DNA of 64,000 bases from Lutacidiplasma sp049802875. GTDB taxonomy: Archaea > Thermoplasmatota > Thermoplasmata > Lutacidiplasmatales > UBA184. The notes beneath the pieces were generated by a model. It had not been told where the DNA came from, did no database searches, and saw only the letters and a program-made list of their open reading frames with translations. The stretch is from NCBI GenBank assembly GCA_049802875.1, contig JBARNH010000030.1, positions 1-64,000 on the forward strand, in the 5' to 3' direction. A program made the position numbers and the translations under genes. Below, one piece after another: positions 52,103 through 60,740 of the stretch. Within the stretch, counting starts at the first letter, position 1. Every line of letters begins with the position of its first letter.

Positions 52103-53104
52103 ATGGCGGGGACACCAGAGGATGGCGAAGGCATCGGGCTCCTCTCCGGGACCCCGCCGGCGGCCCTCGAGAAGAAGGTCAACGCGGCCGGTCCGGCCAC
52201 GGTCGAACCGACCGCGGCCGCGCCGACGCCCGCGCCCCCGAAGCCGCAGGTTTCCGCGGTCTTGAGCCTCAAGGGAGCCGAAGACGCCGCGCGCGAGGTC
52301 ACGGCCGGCACCGTCACCACCCTCTCCGCGGTCCTCACGAGCAAGGCGTCCGAATCGCTGACGATCCCGATCGGGATCGAGGTCGCCTACACCTCCACCT
52401 ACCCGGGCGAGGGCGCGGAGTGGCCGGTCCGTTGGACGCCGCCCGGGAAGCGCACGATGGTCGAGCTGTTCGCTCGAAAGGTCACCCATCCGGTCACGAT
52501 TCTCCCGGGCACCGGCGTTCCGCTCTCCTTCGAGATCACGGCGCCGGTCGGGGTCCGGTACGGCGACCGGGTAGAGATCCGGTTGACCGTCCACGACCCG
52601 GACGGGAGCCCGGCGCTCCGCCTCACCCTCGCGTCGGTCGCCCGCCAGGCGGTCCTCGCGATCAAGACGTCCCGGGGCTACGAGCGGGAGGTCGCCGACA
52701 CGCTGCACGCCCGGACCGACGAGAAGGCGGACGTCGTCTTCGCGCTCCTGGTCCCGTCCTCCCTTCGGGGGTACGTCTTCGCCGAAGGGATGAGCTTCGA
52801 GGGAGTGCGCGAGATGCTGAAGGGGATCCGCAAGGCGCGGGGGCTCGTCGACGGCGAGACGACCTTGAAGGAGGTCGAGCCGCTCCTCGTTCCGAAGATC
52901 ACGGTCGAAGGGTTCGTCGAAGGCGCCATCGTGGAGCTTATCTCGGGCCCCTTCAAGGGAGAGAAAGCCCGCGTGAAGAAGATCGACCAGGCGAAGGAAG
53001 AGATCACCGTGGAACTCATCGAAGCGGTCGTACCGATCCCGGTGACGGTGCGGGGCGACCACGTGCGCATGCTCGAGAAGGGAGGCGGGAAGAGTGGCGG
53101 ATGA
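52103..53104 (+). CDS. spt5: Transcription elongation factor Spt5 with large N-terminal extension
   Basis: NusG/Spt5 factor that clamps RNA polymerase and, with Spt4, promotes elongation. The conserved part is residues about 182-327: an NGN domain (AVLAIKTSRGYEREVADTL ... GYVFAEGM ... KARGLV) and a KOW domain (FVEGAIVELISGPFKGEKARVKKID). Normal archaeal Spt5 is about 150 residues; here an extra 180 precede it, with a Pro/Ala-rich start and a beta-rich part (about 50-170, TLSAVLTSKASESLTIPIGIEVAYTS, then a GTGVPLSFEIT strand) that looks like an immunoglobulin-like sandwich. No internal stop or frameshift separates them. Last 11 nt overlap rpl11. Confidence 0.92.
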   Translation: MAGTPEDGEGIGLLSGTPPAALEKKVNAAGPATVEPTAAAPTPAPPKPQVSAVLSLKGAEDAAREVTAGTVTTLSAVLTSKASESLTIPIGIEVAYTSTYPGEGAEWPVRWTPPGKRTMVELFARKVTHPVTILPGTGVPLSFEITAPVGVRYGDRVEIRLTVHDPDGSPALRLTLASVARQAVLAIKTSRGYEREVADTLHARTDEKADVVFALLVPSSLRGYVFAEGMSFEGVREMLKGIRKARGLVDGETTLKEVEPLLVPKITVEGFVEGAIVELISGPFKGEKARVKKIDQAKEEITVELIEAVVPIPVTVRGDHVRMLEKGGGKSGG

Positions 53105-53561
53105 GGTGAGCGTCCTCGTCGAGGGGGGCAAGGCGTCGGCCGGCCCTCCGCTCGGACCCGCGCTCGGACCGCTCGGCGTCAACGTCGGTCAGGTCGTCGC
53201 GAAGATCAACGAGGAGACGAAGCAGTTCGCCGGGATGCGGGTGCCGGTCGTGGTCAAGGTCAACCCGACCAACCGCTCGTTCACGCTCGTCGTCGGCCGT
53301 CCCCCGGTTGCCGCGCTCTTGCTCAAGGAAGCGGGGAAGGAGAAGGGGTCGGGCAAGCCGAAGGCCGAGGTGATCGGCGACGTCGGACTCGAGGCCGTGA
53401 AGCGGATCGCCGAGGCGAAGGGTGACGACATGCACGGCCGGTCGATCGAGGAGAAGATGAACCAGGTCATTGGAACGTGCGTCTCCCTCGGCCTCACCGT
53501 CGACGGCGAGGACCCTCGCGGACTGCTGAAGACCCGCGTCGCCGCGCGAGACGCCCGATGA
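53094..53561 (+). CDS. rpl11: Large ribosomal subunit protein uL11
   Basis: Forms the stalk base at the GTPase centre of the 50S subunit. The 155 residues contain the N-terminal VLVEGGKASAGPPLGPALGPLGVNVGQVV, the hallmark of uL11, and a C-terminal rRNA-binding domain with CVSLGLTVDG near 135. GTG 53094 overlaps the end of spt5 by 11 nt, so it is translationally coupled. Upstream partner order secE-spt5-rpl11 is typical of archaea; here rpl1/rpl10 do not follow. Confidence 0.96.
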   Translation: MADEVSVLVEGGKASAGPPLGPALGPLGVNVGQVVAKINEETKQFAGMRVPVVVKVNPTNRSFTLVVGRPPVAALLLKEAGKEKGSGKPKAEVIGDVGLEAVKRIAEAKGDDMHGRSIEEKMNQVIGTCVSLGLTVDGEDPRGLLKTRVAARDAR

Positions 53562-53851
53562 TGGGACCGGGGGGACCCCCGCCGGACCTCGCGAACGCCG
53601 AGATCGTCGACTACGAGACGATCGGCGGGGACGGGAAGGTCCGCCTCAAGTTGAAGGACGGCTCGGTCGTCGAGATCCGTCTCGAGATCATGAACATCCT
53701 TCGCGCGGGCAACGACCCGAACACGGGACTTCCGGCGTACGTCGTCCAATCAGCGCCGCTCGTGCGGCTCGTGGAATGCCCGAAAGAGCTCCGCAAACCC
53801 CCGCTCCGCCCCGGCGCCAAGGACTCGAAGGCGAGCACGGGCTTCGGATAG
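53558..53851 (+). CDS. Small protein of unknown function at the end of the ftsZ-rpl11 operon
   Basis: The 97-residue protein starts ATG 53558, overlapping the rpl11 stop by 4 nt (ATGA), so it is almost certainly co-translated. The middle looks like a compact beta fold: VDYETIGGDGKVRLKLKDGSVVEIRLEIMNILRAGNDPNTGLPAYVVQSAPLVRLV (split here only for description: a beta hairpin near 20-42, then a strand-turn-strand to about 72). The first 14 and last 20 residues are low-complexity. No family was recognised. Position suggests a link to ribosome or transcription-translation work. Confidence 0.7.
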   Translation: MMGPGGPPPDLANAEIVDYETIGGDGKVRLKLKDGSVVEIRLEIMNILRAGNDPNTGLPAYVVQSAPLVRLVECPKELRKPPLRPGAKDSKASTGFG

Positions 53852-53891
53852 CCGGGCGCGAGCGTTCGCGGGGAGCGACTCCGGGCGGCCG

Positions 53892-54317
53892 TCATCGGGG
53901 CAGATACCGCTCGACGACCTCCGGGATCTCGGGCTTCTCGGCGGCCCCGCCGCGTCGACCCGTTCGCTGGATGGTCCGAAGGGTCGCTTCGAGCGCTTTC
54001 AAGCGGCGAGCGAGCAGCTGATTGTGCCGGAAATACTCAGCACACTGCACGGTCAGCCGCGCACGTTCTCCCGCGCAGTCGACCAGTTCACGGGCCAGCT
54101 CTCGAACTCGGCGCGCCGTCGGGGTCTCGCCGGGGAGTGCGATCTCCTCGGCCACCCCGAGCTTGGGTAGGAGCGGCAGGACGCTCTCCAGCCAGATCCA
54201 GAAACCCTCGACCCCCACGGCGTCCACCTCGACCCAATCCGTGAGACGACGTCGGAGGTCGTCGGGGATCGCGAAGGGCGCCCGAACCTCCTCGCTGCCC
54301 TGCCGGGGTTCGGTCAT
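53892..54317 (-). CDS. Hypothetical protein, helical
   Basis: Unrecognised, 141 residues from ATG 54317, which has a good GAGGAGGGAG ribosome-binding tract about 8 nt upstream; ATG 54344 is an alternative. Predicted mostly alpha-helical: DLRRRLTDWVEVDAV, FWIWLESVLPLLPKLGV and a long helix RVRELARELVDCAGERARL, ending with a basic GRRGGAA stretch. It lies alone, convergent with the small gene at 53851 (40 nt gap) and divergent from the serine hydrolase gene. Confidence 0.5.
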   Translation of the reverse strand: MTEPRQGSEEVRAPFAIPDDLRRRLTDWVEVDAVGVEGFWIWLESVLPLLPKLGVAEEIALPGETPTARRVRELARELVDCAGERARLTVQCAEYFRHNQLLARRLKALEATLRTIQRTGRRGGAAEKPEIPEVVERYLPR

Positions 54318-54585
54318 CCCGCGTGCTCCCTCCTCAGGGGTCATCGGCAGCGCGCTGCGGTTTTCGACCGCGATTCCGCGGCCGGAGGCTGACCCCACAG
54401 CCGCCCGTTCCAACGATCGCGAGTATTTGGGCCGTTCGCGCACGAAGAGGCTTCCGAATCCGGGGCCCCCAAGCTGGGCCCTCCGCGCTCGGGGGGTCGG
54501 AATCACTTCGGCGGGGGAGTACGGGTCATCGACACCGACGCGACCCGCACCCTATTCAGGATTCGAGCATTCTCCGCCTCGCGAG

Positions 54586-56058
54586 ATGACGGGGAGGACG
54601 GAGTCGCTCGATCAGTTCGGCGAGCGCTGGCGGCGCCGTTGGAAGGTACCGGGCGCTTCGCTTTCCGTCGTGGAGCGAGGACGACGCCCGTTCGCTCGAG
54701 GGTACGGATTTCGTGACCGAGAAGCGGGACTCCCCGCAACCCCGCGGACGATCTACGGCGTCGCTTCCGTCACGAAGTCGTTCACGGCGCTCGCCATCCT
54801 CCGCCTGGAGGAACAGGGCAAGCTCTCGACCCGAGACCCGATCGTCCGGCACTTGCCCGAGTTCGGCACCCCCGATGCCAGGGCGACTCGAAAGATCACG
54901 ATCCACCACTTCCTCACGCATAGTTCCGGCCTGCCGCCGCTCCCCTCCATCTACTACACCGCGGCCCGGAGCCTCGCCCTGGACCCTCCCTACGACCCGA
55001 AGGTCGCCCGCCGGGTCGGGATCGACCCGGACCATCGGCCGATCGACACCTACGGCGAGCTCATGGAATATCTGAGGACGACACGATATCGACTGCTGGG
55101 GCCGCCGGGCCGGTACTTTAGCTACTCCAACGAGGGGTTCGGACTGCTCGGCCCGGTGATCGAGCGGGTGAGCGGCCGGACCTACGAGAGTTTCCTCGAG
55201 GAAGAGATCCTCCGGCCCGCCGGCATGCGCTCGACGACCTTCGACCCGGGGATCACGTTGCGACAACCGGAGGTGACGACGCTCTACTCTCCGAAATGGA
55301 CCGGAAGCCGCCACGGGCTCGTCGCCTCGCAGGATTGGTGGGACGATACCTGCCTTCGGGCATGCGGAGGGCTCCGATCGAACGCGGAAGACCTCGCACG
55401 GTACGTGGGGATCTTCCTCCACGGGGGCCGGGCCGACGGGGAGCGCATCGTCACCGCCGCGTCGGTTCAGAAGATGTTCACCCCGTACATCGATATCTTC
55501 CCGGGATGGACCTACGGCTACGGCGTCGCGATCCTGCCCGACTACCACGGGACCCCGCTGGTCCTCCACGAGGGAGGCCTCAAGGGGGTCTCCTCGATCT
55601 TTGCCGTAGCCCCCCGTCGTCACCTGGGAGGGGCGGTCCTCACGAACTCCGACGGGGCCCCAGCGGCCAAGCTCCTCATGGGCGCCATCAATCCCCGCCT
55701 CGGGCTGCCCCGTTCCGCTCCGTTGATCGAACCGCCTCCCCCACTGCGGCGCCCGAAACCGCTCGAGGAGTACGCCGGATGGTATTGCTCGGGGGAAGGG
55801 ATCTGGCTTCGGGTGACCTCGCTGCGTGACTCTCTCCGCTTCGATTTCCACGGGATTGAGCTCATTGACCGTGGGCTCCGGTTCCGCCCGACCGGGGGCG
55901 ATGAGTTCGTCGTCTCCCACCGGGGGCAACGCACCCGCGTCCGGTTCGAGCGGGACCTCCGGGGACGCCCCTGGGCCGTGTTCTTGGGGTGGCGCCTCCT
56001 CCGACGGCGCGACCCGGTAGAGCTCCCCCGGGCTCGGAAGGGCACTATCGTCTGGTAA
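54586..56058 (+). CDS. Serine hydrolase of the beta-lactamase/class C family
   Basis: A 490-residue class C beta-lactamase-like hydrolase (esterase, peptidase or D-aminopeptidase type). The active-site SxxK is in GVASVTKSFTALAIL near 60, with the nucleophilic Ser in SVTK; the YxN motif is YSNEGFGLLGPVIE near 184; the third motif KTG is replaced by HEGG near 324, common for non-lactamase members. No signal peptide is visible, so it may be cytosolic. The last 100 residues form an extra beta domain found in some archaeal homologues. ATG 54586 fits; further upstream the frame is not family-like. Natural substrate unknown. Confidence 0.87.
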   Translation: MTGRTESLDQFGERWRRRWKVPGASLSVVERGRRPFARGYGFRDREAGLPATPRTIYGVASVTKSFTALAILRLEEQGKLSTRDPIVRHLPEFGTPDARATRKITIHHFLTHSSGLPPLPSIYYTAARSLALDPPYDPKVARRVGIDPDHRPIDTYGELMEYLRTTRYRLLGPPGRYFSYSNEGFGLLGPVIERVSGRTYESFLEEEILRPAGMRSTTFDPGITLRQPEVTTLYSPKWTGSRHGLVASQDWWDDTCLRACGGLRSNAEDLARYVGIFLHGGRADGERIVTAASVQKMFTPYIDIFPGWTYGYGVAILPDYHGTPLVLHEGGLKGVSSIFAVAPRRHLGGAVLTNSDGAPAAKLLMGAINPRLGLPRSAPLIEPPPPLRRPKPLEEYAGWYCSGEGIWLRVTSLRDSLRFDFHGIELIDRGLRFRPTGGDEFVVSHRGQRTRVRFERDLRGRPWAVFLGWRLLRRRDPVELPRARKGTIVW

Positions 56059-56076
56059 CCATTCGGTCGAAACCCG

Positions 56077-56081
56077 TATAG
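56077..56081 (+). promoter_or_regulatory. TATA-like box of the small membrane protein gene
   Basis: TATAG, 23-27 nt before GTG 56104, in the short gap after the serine hydrolase gene. Confidence 0.35.
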
Positions 56082-56103
56082 ACCCCGAGATTTACGTCCG
56101 GTC

Positions 56104-56421
56104 GTGACCGACCTTCAGGAGACTCCGGCCGTCCCGCCGATGGACCCCGGGGGGGACGAACGCGCGGGATACTTCCTGGCGGGCGGCATGATGATCTTCC
56201 TCGGATGGGGCCTCGGAGTGCTCGTCAATCTCGGGCTCCACTGGGTGGCCCCGGGCGGCGGCCTGACCGTCGCCGGGATCTATTTTGGTCACGTGATCGG
56301 AACGTATGCGTGGGCGGCGTTCGGGTTCGGCCTGATGACCGGGGCGATCGGTGTCGGTCTGCTCTTCGTGGGCCAGGCGACGCCGAAGGGACGGCTCGTC
56401 CTACCGGGAACCGACTACTGA
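56104..56421 (+). CDS. Small two-span membrane protein
   Basis: Unrecognised, 105 residues. A short acidic N-terminus leads to a hydrophobic span at about 22-46 (GYFLAGGMMIFLGWGLGVLVNLGL) and a second span at about 68-90 (AWAAFGFGLMTGAIGVGLLFVG), with a Gly-rich loop between and a basic C-terminal tail. Start GTG 56104, matching its promoter. The 3' end overlaps the convergent zinc-finger gene by 7 nt. Confidence 0.6.
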   Translation: MTDLQETPAVPPMDPGGDERAGYFLAGGMMIFLGWGLGVLVNLGLHWVAPGGGLTVAGIYFGHVIGTYAWAAFGFGLMTGAIGVGLLFVGQATPKGRLVLPGTDY

Positions 56422-56630
56422 GTCTGCCCGAACGACGGGGGCTGACGGGCCAGCCGCCGGGACGGTGGGGACCGAGCGGCGACGGGGCTCTTCGCGTTCT
56501 TGAGACCGGCCGCGCAGTCCGCGCAGATCCGCTCGTCCGCATCGAGGTCGGTGCGACAGAACGTTCGCCCGCAAACGGTGCATCCCAGCGACGCGGGCAG
56601 TCCGCATCGCGCACACTGGCCTACGAGCAC
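56415..56630 (-). CDS. Small zinc-finger protein
   Basis: A 71-residue protein with a compact cysteine pattern in the first 40 residues: Cys6, Cys9, Cys17, Cys20, Cys25, Cys36, Cys39 (CxxC-x7-CxxC-x4-C-x10-CxxC), as in B-box-like or AN1-like zinc binding, followed by an Arg/Pro/Ser-rich tail. It probably binds one or two zinc ions and may mediate protein or nucleic-acid contacts. It is the last gene of the gatD-gatE-phosphatase run, 3 nt after the phosphatase gene. Confidence 0.6.
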   Translation of the reverse strand: MLVGQCARCGLPASLGCTVCGRTFCRTDLDADERICADCAAGLKNAKSPVAARSPPSRRLARQPPSFGQTQ

Positions 56631-56633
56631 GGG

Positions 56634-57395
56634 TTAGTCCCCTCCCGAGGGGGAACTGAAGTTAGAGAGGATGCCGCTGGCCTTAAGCCCTTCGACGAAC
56701 CCGTCCGCAAACTCCGCCCGTGTGACGTACTGTGCCGCCGCACGCGCCCGCGCGCTCGCCGAGGCGAAGCTGACCCCGAAGCCGGCCGCCCTCAGCATGG
56801 GGGCATCGTTGTCGCCGTCGCCCAACACCAGGCAGTCGGCGACGGTGACGCCCATCGGTCGGAGAGCGCGGCGAAGTCCCGGGAGTTTTCCGGTCCCTCG
56901 CTCCATCAAGTGGATCGCATAGCCGGTTTCGATCGGAGTTACGCGAATGTGCCGGTCCCGGAGCACGCGACGGATCTGGGCGAGATGCACCGTCGGCTCG
57001 AGGGCCACCTCCGTCTCCCGCCATCGGTCGGTGAACAGGCGGCGCACCGGAAGTCCCGCCCCTACGAGCGCCCGGTACGCCCTCATCGCGACGCTCCGGT
57101 CGGCCAGCCGTTCCACGAGTTCACCGCTCCCGTCCTTGCGGTAGACCAGTCCACCGTTCTCGGCCACGATCGGGCCCGAGAGACCCAGGGAGCGGTGCAG
57201 CGCGAGCGCGATCGGGAGCACGTTCCCCGTGGCCAGGACCACTGGGAGTCCGTGCGATTCCAACCGACGGACCCAGTGCACGGCGCGGGCGTCGAGTCGT
57301 CGGCCGGCGTCCGTCAGAGTGCCGTCGACGTCGGTGACGACGGCCCGGAGTCGATCCGGGCTCGGCGCACGAACCCTCCGGGAGCGACGCGACAC
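56634..57395 (-). CDS. Phosphoglycolate phosphatase-like HAD hydrolase
   Basis: HAD-superfamily IIB phosphatase resembling the archaeal phosphoglycolate phosphatase. With GTG 57395 as start it has 253 residues. Motif I is VVTDVDGTLTD (Asp nucleophile and acid/base Asp, near 20-30), motif II is LATGN near 57-61 (Thr/Ser position), and motifs III/IV are the C-terminal Lys region followed by LVLGDGDNDAPML near 193-205. Removal of phosphate from 2-phosphoglycolate is the family annotation; sugar phosphates are possible. The frame runs upstream to 57497 over gatE, which is rejected. It starts 22 nt after gatE and continues the operon. Confidence 0.88.
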   Translation of the reverse strand: MSRRSRRVRAPSPDRLRAVVTDVDGTLTDAGRRLDARAVHWVRRLESHGLPVVLATGNVLPIALALHRSLGLSGPIVAENGGLVYRKDGSGELVERLADRSVAMRAYRALVGAGLPVRRLFTDRWRETEVALEPTVHLAQIRRVLRDRHIRVTPIETGYAIHLMERGTGKLPGLRRALRPMGVTVADCLVLGDGDNDAPMLRAAGFGVSFASASARARAAAQYVTRAEFADGFVEGLKASGILSNFSSPSGGD

Positions 57396-57417
57396 CGCGG
57401 AGACCTCCCGAAGCGCC

Positions 57418-59286
57418 CTACGATGCCGGGTCGGCCATTCGACGGGCGATCTCTCGACGGAGCGCCTCCGCGACCTCCTGCCCGTCTCGCCGACCACGGA
57501 CCTCTCGCATCACGTCGCCCATCAGTGGGGAGAACGCTGCGCTCCCGCGGCTCTCAAGGAGGTCCCGGTTTTTCTCGACCACTCGGTCGATGAGGGCGCT
57601 GAGGTCCGCGGACGAGAACCCCGACAGCCGAGCGTTCGCCACCGCGGACTCGACGCCGGCGGCTCCGCGAGCGAGTTCGAGAAGGACCGTCGGGATCCCC
57701 TCCTTCGCGAATTGGCCGGCCGACTCTGCGCGGAGCAGCTCGTCGAGTGTCGCCGTCGTGAACTCGCGCTCGGGCTCCCCCTCCGCGTGAGGGACGGCGG
57801 GGAGGTCCTGGATGAGCAGCCGCGCGACGAGGGGCGCGGCGTGTCCCCGGTGAACCAACTCCTCGAAGCGGTCGGTCTGACCTGCCGCGACCAACTGGCG
57901 CACCACCTCCGGGGCGAGTCCATTCTCCCGCGCGAGACGCTCGCGCAGCGCTGCGGGGCGCTCCGGAAGTCGGGCCGCCAGGCGGTCCCGATGGTCGGAG
58001 GTGATCGGGATCGGAGGGATGTCGGTCTCTGGGTACATCCGCTCCCGCCCGGGGAGAGGACGCGAATAGCGGGTTCTCCCGTCCGGTAGTGGGTCGCGGG
58101 TTTCGCCCGGGACCCCTTCGAGCGCCGCGGCCGCTCGGTCCGTTACTCGGCGGAGGGCCGTTTCCACCGTCCGGCGGTCGGCTCCGGTGACTAGGACGAA
58201 CGCATCCCCCGACCCGAGGTGCAATTCCCGGCGCACCCGATCGACGTCGTCCGCCTCGAGCCCGTACGCCGGGAGCTCGTCCGAATGAAGGAGCCCCCGA
58301 AGTCCGGCCGAGCGCGCCTGGTCCGCGAGCTCCCGCCCCAATCGCTCGTCCGAATCCGAGGGCGCCCGGAGGAGCCCCGCGAATCCGGGGAGCGGTAGGG
58401 CCAGGATCGGCCCGCGCTTCCGGGCGGTTTCCGAGAGTGGTCCGGTCGAGATCGACGCGAGGCTGGCCGTGACGTCGACCGCCGCTCCCGACGGTGGGGA
58501 GACACCCCGTCGCACGAGTTCGTCGCGGACTCCGAGCAGCACCTTCTGACGACCGACCTCTCGATCGACGTACTCCTGGATCTTCCGTAGCTCTTGAACG
58601 CCTTTGATCTCGACCCGCCGACCACCCTCGACGGAGACGTTGACATCCTCACGGATCGTCCCGATCCCCCGACGAGTTCGTCGCGTCGCTCGGAGCAGGG
58701 CGCCGAGCTCCTCGGCGACCTCCCGCGCTTCGTTGCCGCTCTCGATCTCGGGGCCGGTCGCGATTTCGACCAACGGGATCCCGAGCCGGTCGAGTCGGAA
58801 GGTGACCTCTCCGGGGGCTTCGGCGACCTTCCGCGCCGCGTCCTCCTCGAGGCAGACCGAGAGGATCGAATACCGCTTCCCGGAGAGGTCGAGATGGCCG
58901 TCGACGGCGACGAGGACGGTTCGCTGGAACCCCGCGGTGTTCGACCCATCGACGACGATCTTGCGCATCACCGCGATCTCATCGACGGGACGGGCATTCA
59001 ACAGGAGGGCGAGGGTGAGCGCGACGTCCAACGCCGCGGCGTTGAGCGGATGGGGCGGCTCCTCGTCCATCTCGACGAGGCAGCTCGAGTCGACGATCTC
59101 GTACCGGTAGCGCTGTCCCCGAGCCGCCTGGAACGCCGCCGCGATGTCGACCGCCCGGTTCTCGCCGCTCGTCGAGCGCAAGGTGCGCTCGAATGCGCCG
59201 GTCACCACTTCGGTGAGGTCGCTCGGACAGTCGCAGAACAGTTTCCCGGTGGCGAGCTGTTGGTGAACCTCGAGCCCGACCTTCAC
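57418..59286 (-). CDS. gatE: Glu-tRNA(Gln) amidotransferase subunit GatE
   Basis: Archaeal-specific amidotransferase subunit that phosphorylates and amidates Glu-tRNA(Gln) with ammonia from GatD. The 622 residues start at GTG 59286, overlapping the gatD stop by 4 nt. The kinase core opens KVGLEVHQQLATGKLFCDCPSDL (two Cys) and has YEIVDSSCLVEMDEEPPHPLN, IVVDGSNTAGFQRTVLVA and the IREDVNVSVEGG block. A GAD-type insert in the middle and the C-terminal tail YqeY-like domain (LDELLRAESAGQFAKEGI ... LMGDVMREVRGRRDGQEV) follow. Longer in-frame starts lie inside gatD. Confidence 0.97.
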   Translation of the reverse strand: MKVGLEVHQQLATGKLFCDCPSDLTEVVTGAFERTLRSTSGENRAVDIAAAFQAARGQRYRYEIVDSSCLVEMDEEPPHPLNAAALDVALTLALLLNARPVDEIAVMRKIVVDGSNTAGFQRTVLVAVDGHLDLSGKRYSILSVCLEEDAARKVAEAPGEVTFRLDRLGIPLVEIATGPEIESGNEAREVAEELGALLRATRRTRRGIGTIREDVNVSVEGGRRVEIKGVQELRKIQEYVDREVGRQKVLLGVRDELVRRGVSPPSGAAVDVTASLASISTGPLSETARKRGPILALPLPGFAGLLRAPSDSDERLGRELADQARSAGLRGLLHSDELPAYGLEADDVDRVRRELHLGSGDAFVLVTGADRRTVETALRRVTDRAAAALEGVPGETRDPLPDGRTRYSRPLPGRERMYPETDIPPIPITSDHRDRLAARLPERPAALRERLARENGLAPEVVRQLVAAGQTDRFEELVHRGHAAPLVARLLIQDLPAVPHAEGEPEREFTTATLDELLRAESAGQFAKEGIPTVLLELARGAAGVESAVANARLSGFSSADLSALIDRVVEKNRDLLESRGSAAFSPLMGDVMREVRGRRDGQEVAEALRREIARRMADPAS

Positions 59287-60605
59287 GGGTCGCCTCCCGA
59301 CCCGTGACGCCAGTGGAACTCCCCGGCGACGTCCGAGACCAGGAGAGCTTCGACCGCTTTGGGGTCGGTCGCCTTTCCCAGGGCCCAGAGCATCTTCGCG
59401 TAGGCGACCTCCGGCAGGAGGTCGCCGAGGTAGAGCACGCCGGCCCGCAGGAGCTCCCGACCCGTGGAATACACGAACGGGTCGGCACTCCCTTCGAGGC
59501 ACTGAGTCGTCATCGCGATCACTTGGCCCGCTCCGACCGATTGACGGATCCAGTCGAGGTGGGCGGAACCAATGTGTCCGAGGCCGGTGCCGGCGAGCAC
59601 GACGCCGCGCAACCCGCGGGCAAACCCTTCCGCACGCTCTGGAGTAAGCCCAGGGTAGAACCAGAGGAGTCCTCCGTTCGGGTCGAGGGCGCCGTCCACC
59701 CGGGCCGGGCCCTCGCTCGGCCCGCGAACCGCGAGGTCCAGCGAAACGCCCTTCCCGTCCACGAACCCGAGGGGTGGACCGTTGCGGCTCCGAAACGCAT
59801 CCCGCCGGCTCGAGTGCATCTTGCGAACCCACGTTCCGCGGTGGATCGCGAAACGGCCGTCCGAAAGTCCGGCGTGCATCACGACCACGACTTCGCCGAG
59901 CGGCGCGTCGCGAGCCACTTGCACGGCCGCGGCCAGATTGGACGGCCCGTCGGACGAAGGTCGGTCCGGAGATCGTTGGGCTCCCACGAGGACGACCGGC
60001 CCGGGGAGATCGACCAGGAGGAAGCTCAAGGCGGCTGCGGTGAATGCCAACGTGTCGGTCCCGTGCGCAATGACGATCCCCCGCGCCCCCTCACGGAATG
60101 CTGCGACCACTTGGTCCGCGAGGATCGACCAATCCCCCGGCACGATGTCCTCGCTCAATTGGTCGAAGACCGGAACGATGCGTACTCTTCCTCCCGCTTC
60201 GAGCTCAGGATAGAACGAGAGTATCTCTCGCTCCTCCTTCACCGGCCGGACACCGCCCGTCTCGTAGTCCACTCGGGACGCGATCGTCCCGCCCGTCGTC
60301 AGTAATGCCACCCAACGACCGTCCGCCGCGCCCGCCGTAGTCGGGGCGGCGGTCTCCCGTACGGCGGGACCGGGAGAGGGCGGAGGCGACTCCAGAAGTC
60401 GAATTCGGTATGTCGGGGGTACGACGACCCCTACGTTGTAACCGGAATCTAGCTTGAGCTGGACGACCCGGTCCCCCGACATCTCCTGCCGCGGTACGAT
60501 CGTCCCGGTCCAGCGCTGGCCCTGGCCGTCCGAGAGCTCGATCCGCCGACCCATGGGGAGCCCCTTGATCGCTTCCCAAGGATCGTCAGGATTCGCACCC
60601 GCCAT
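59283..60605 (-). CDS. gatD: Glu-tRNA(Gln) amidotransferase subunit GatD
   Basis: Asparaginase-like subunit releasing ammonia for GatE. The 440 residues begin with an approximately 70-residue beta-barrel domain (PMGRRIELSDGQGQRWTGTIVP) typical of GatD, then the L-asparaginase domain with the nucleophile Thr104 in TTGGTIAS and a second active-site block AHGTDTLAF near 180-188. Ends FHWRHGSGGDP. An ATG start at 60605 and a TATA-like CTTAATAG (60649-60656, minus strand) upstream define the operon gatD-gatE-phosphatase-zinc finger. Archaea lacking GlnRS require this pair. Confidence 0.97.
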   Translation of the reverse strand: MAGANPDDPWEAIKGLPMGRRIELSDGQGQRWTGTIVPRQEMSGDRVVQLKLDSGYNVGVVVPPTYRIRLLESPPPSPGPAVRETAAPTTAGAADGRWVALLTTGGTIASRVDYETGGVRPVKEEREILSFYPELEAGGRVRIVPVFDQLSEDIVPGDWSILADQVVAAFREGARGIVIAHGTDTLAFTAAALSFLLVDLPGPVVLVGAQRSPDRPSSDGPSNLAAAVQVARDAPLGEVVVVMHAGLSDGRFAIHRGTWVRKMHSSRRDAFRSRNGPPLGFVDGKGVSLDLAVRGPSEGPARVDGALDPNGGLLWFYPGLTPERAEGFARGLRGVVLAGTGLGHIGSAHLDWIRQSVGAGQVIAMTTQCLEGSADPFVYSTGRELLRAGVLYLGDLLPEVAYAKMLWALGKATDPKAVEALLVSDVAGEFHWRHGSGGDP

Positions 60606-60689
60606 GGAACGCGCCGCGAGCTCCGGCGACTCGGGGAGTCTCGCCGGCTATTAAGAGTCGCACGAACCACGCCGACAACGGCCCCGGGC

Positions 60690-60697
60690 TTTTATAC
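60690..60697 (+). promoter_or_regulatory. TATA box of tRNA-Arg
   Basis: TTTTATAC lies 44-51 nt before the tRNA 5' end, giving a short 5' leader of about 15-20 nt after the predicted start of transcription. Confidence 0.5.
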
Positions 60698-60740
60698 GCG
60701 GCTCCCCCTCGGCGCGCACGGTACGGACGCACACCCGGAT

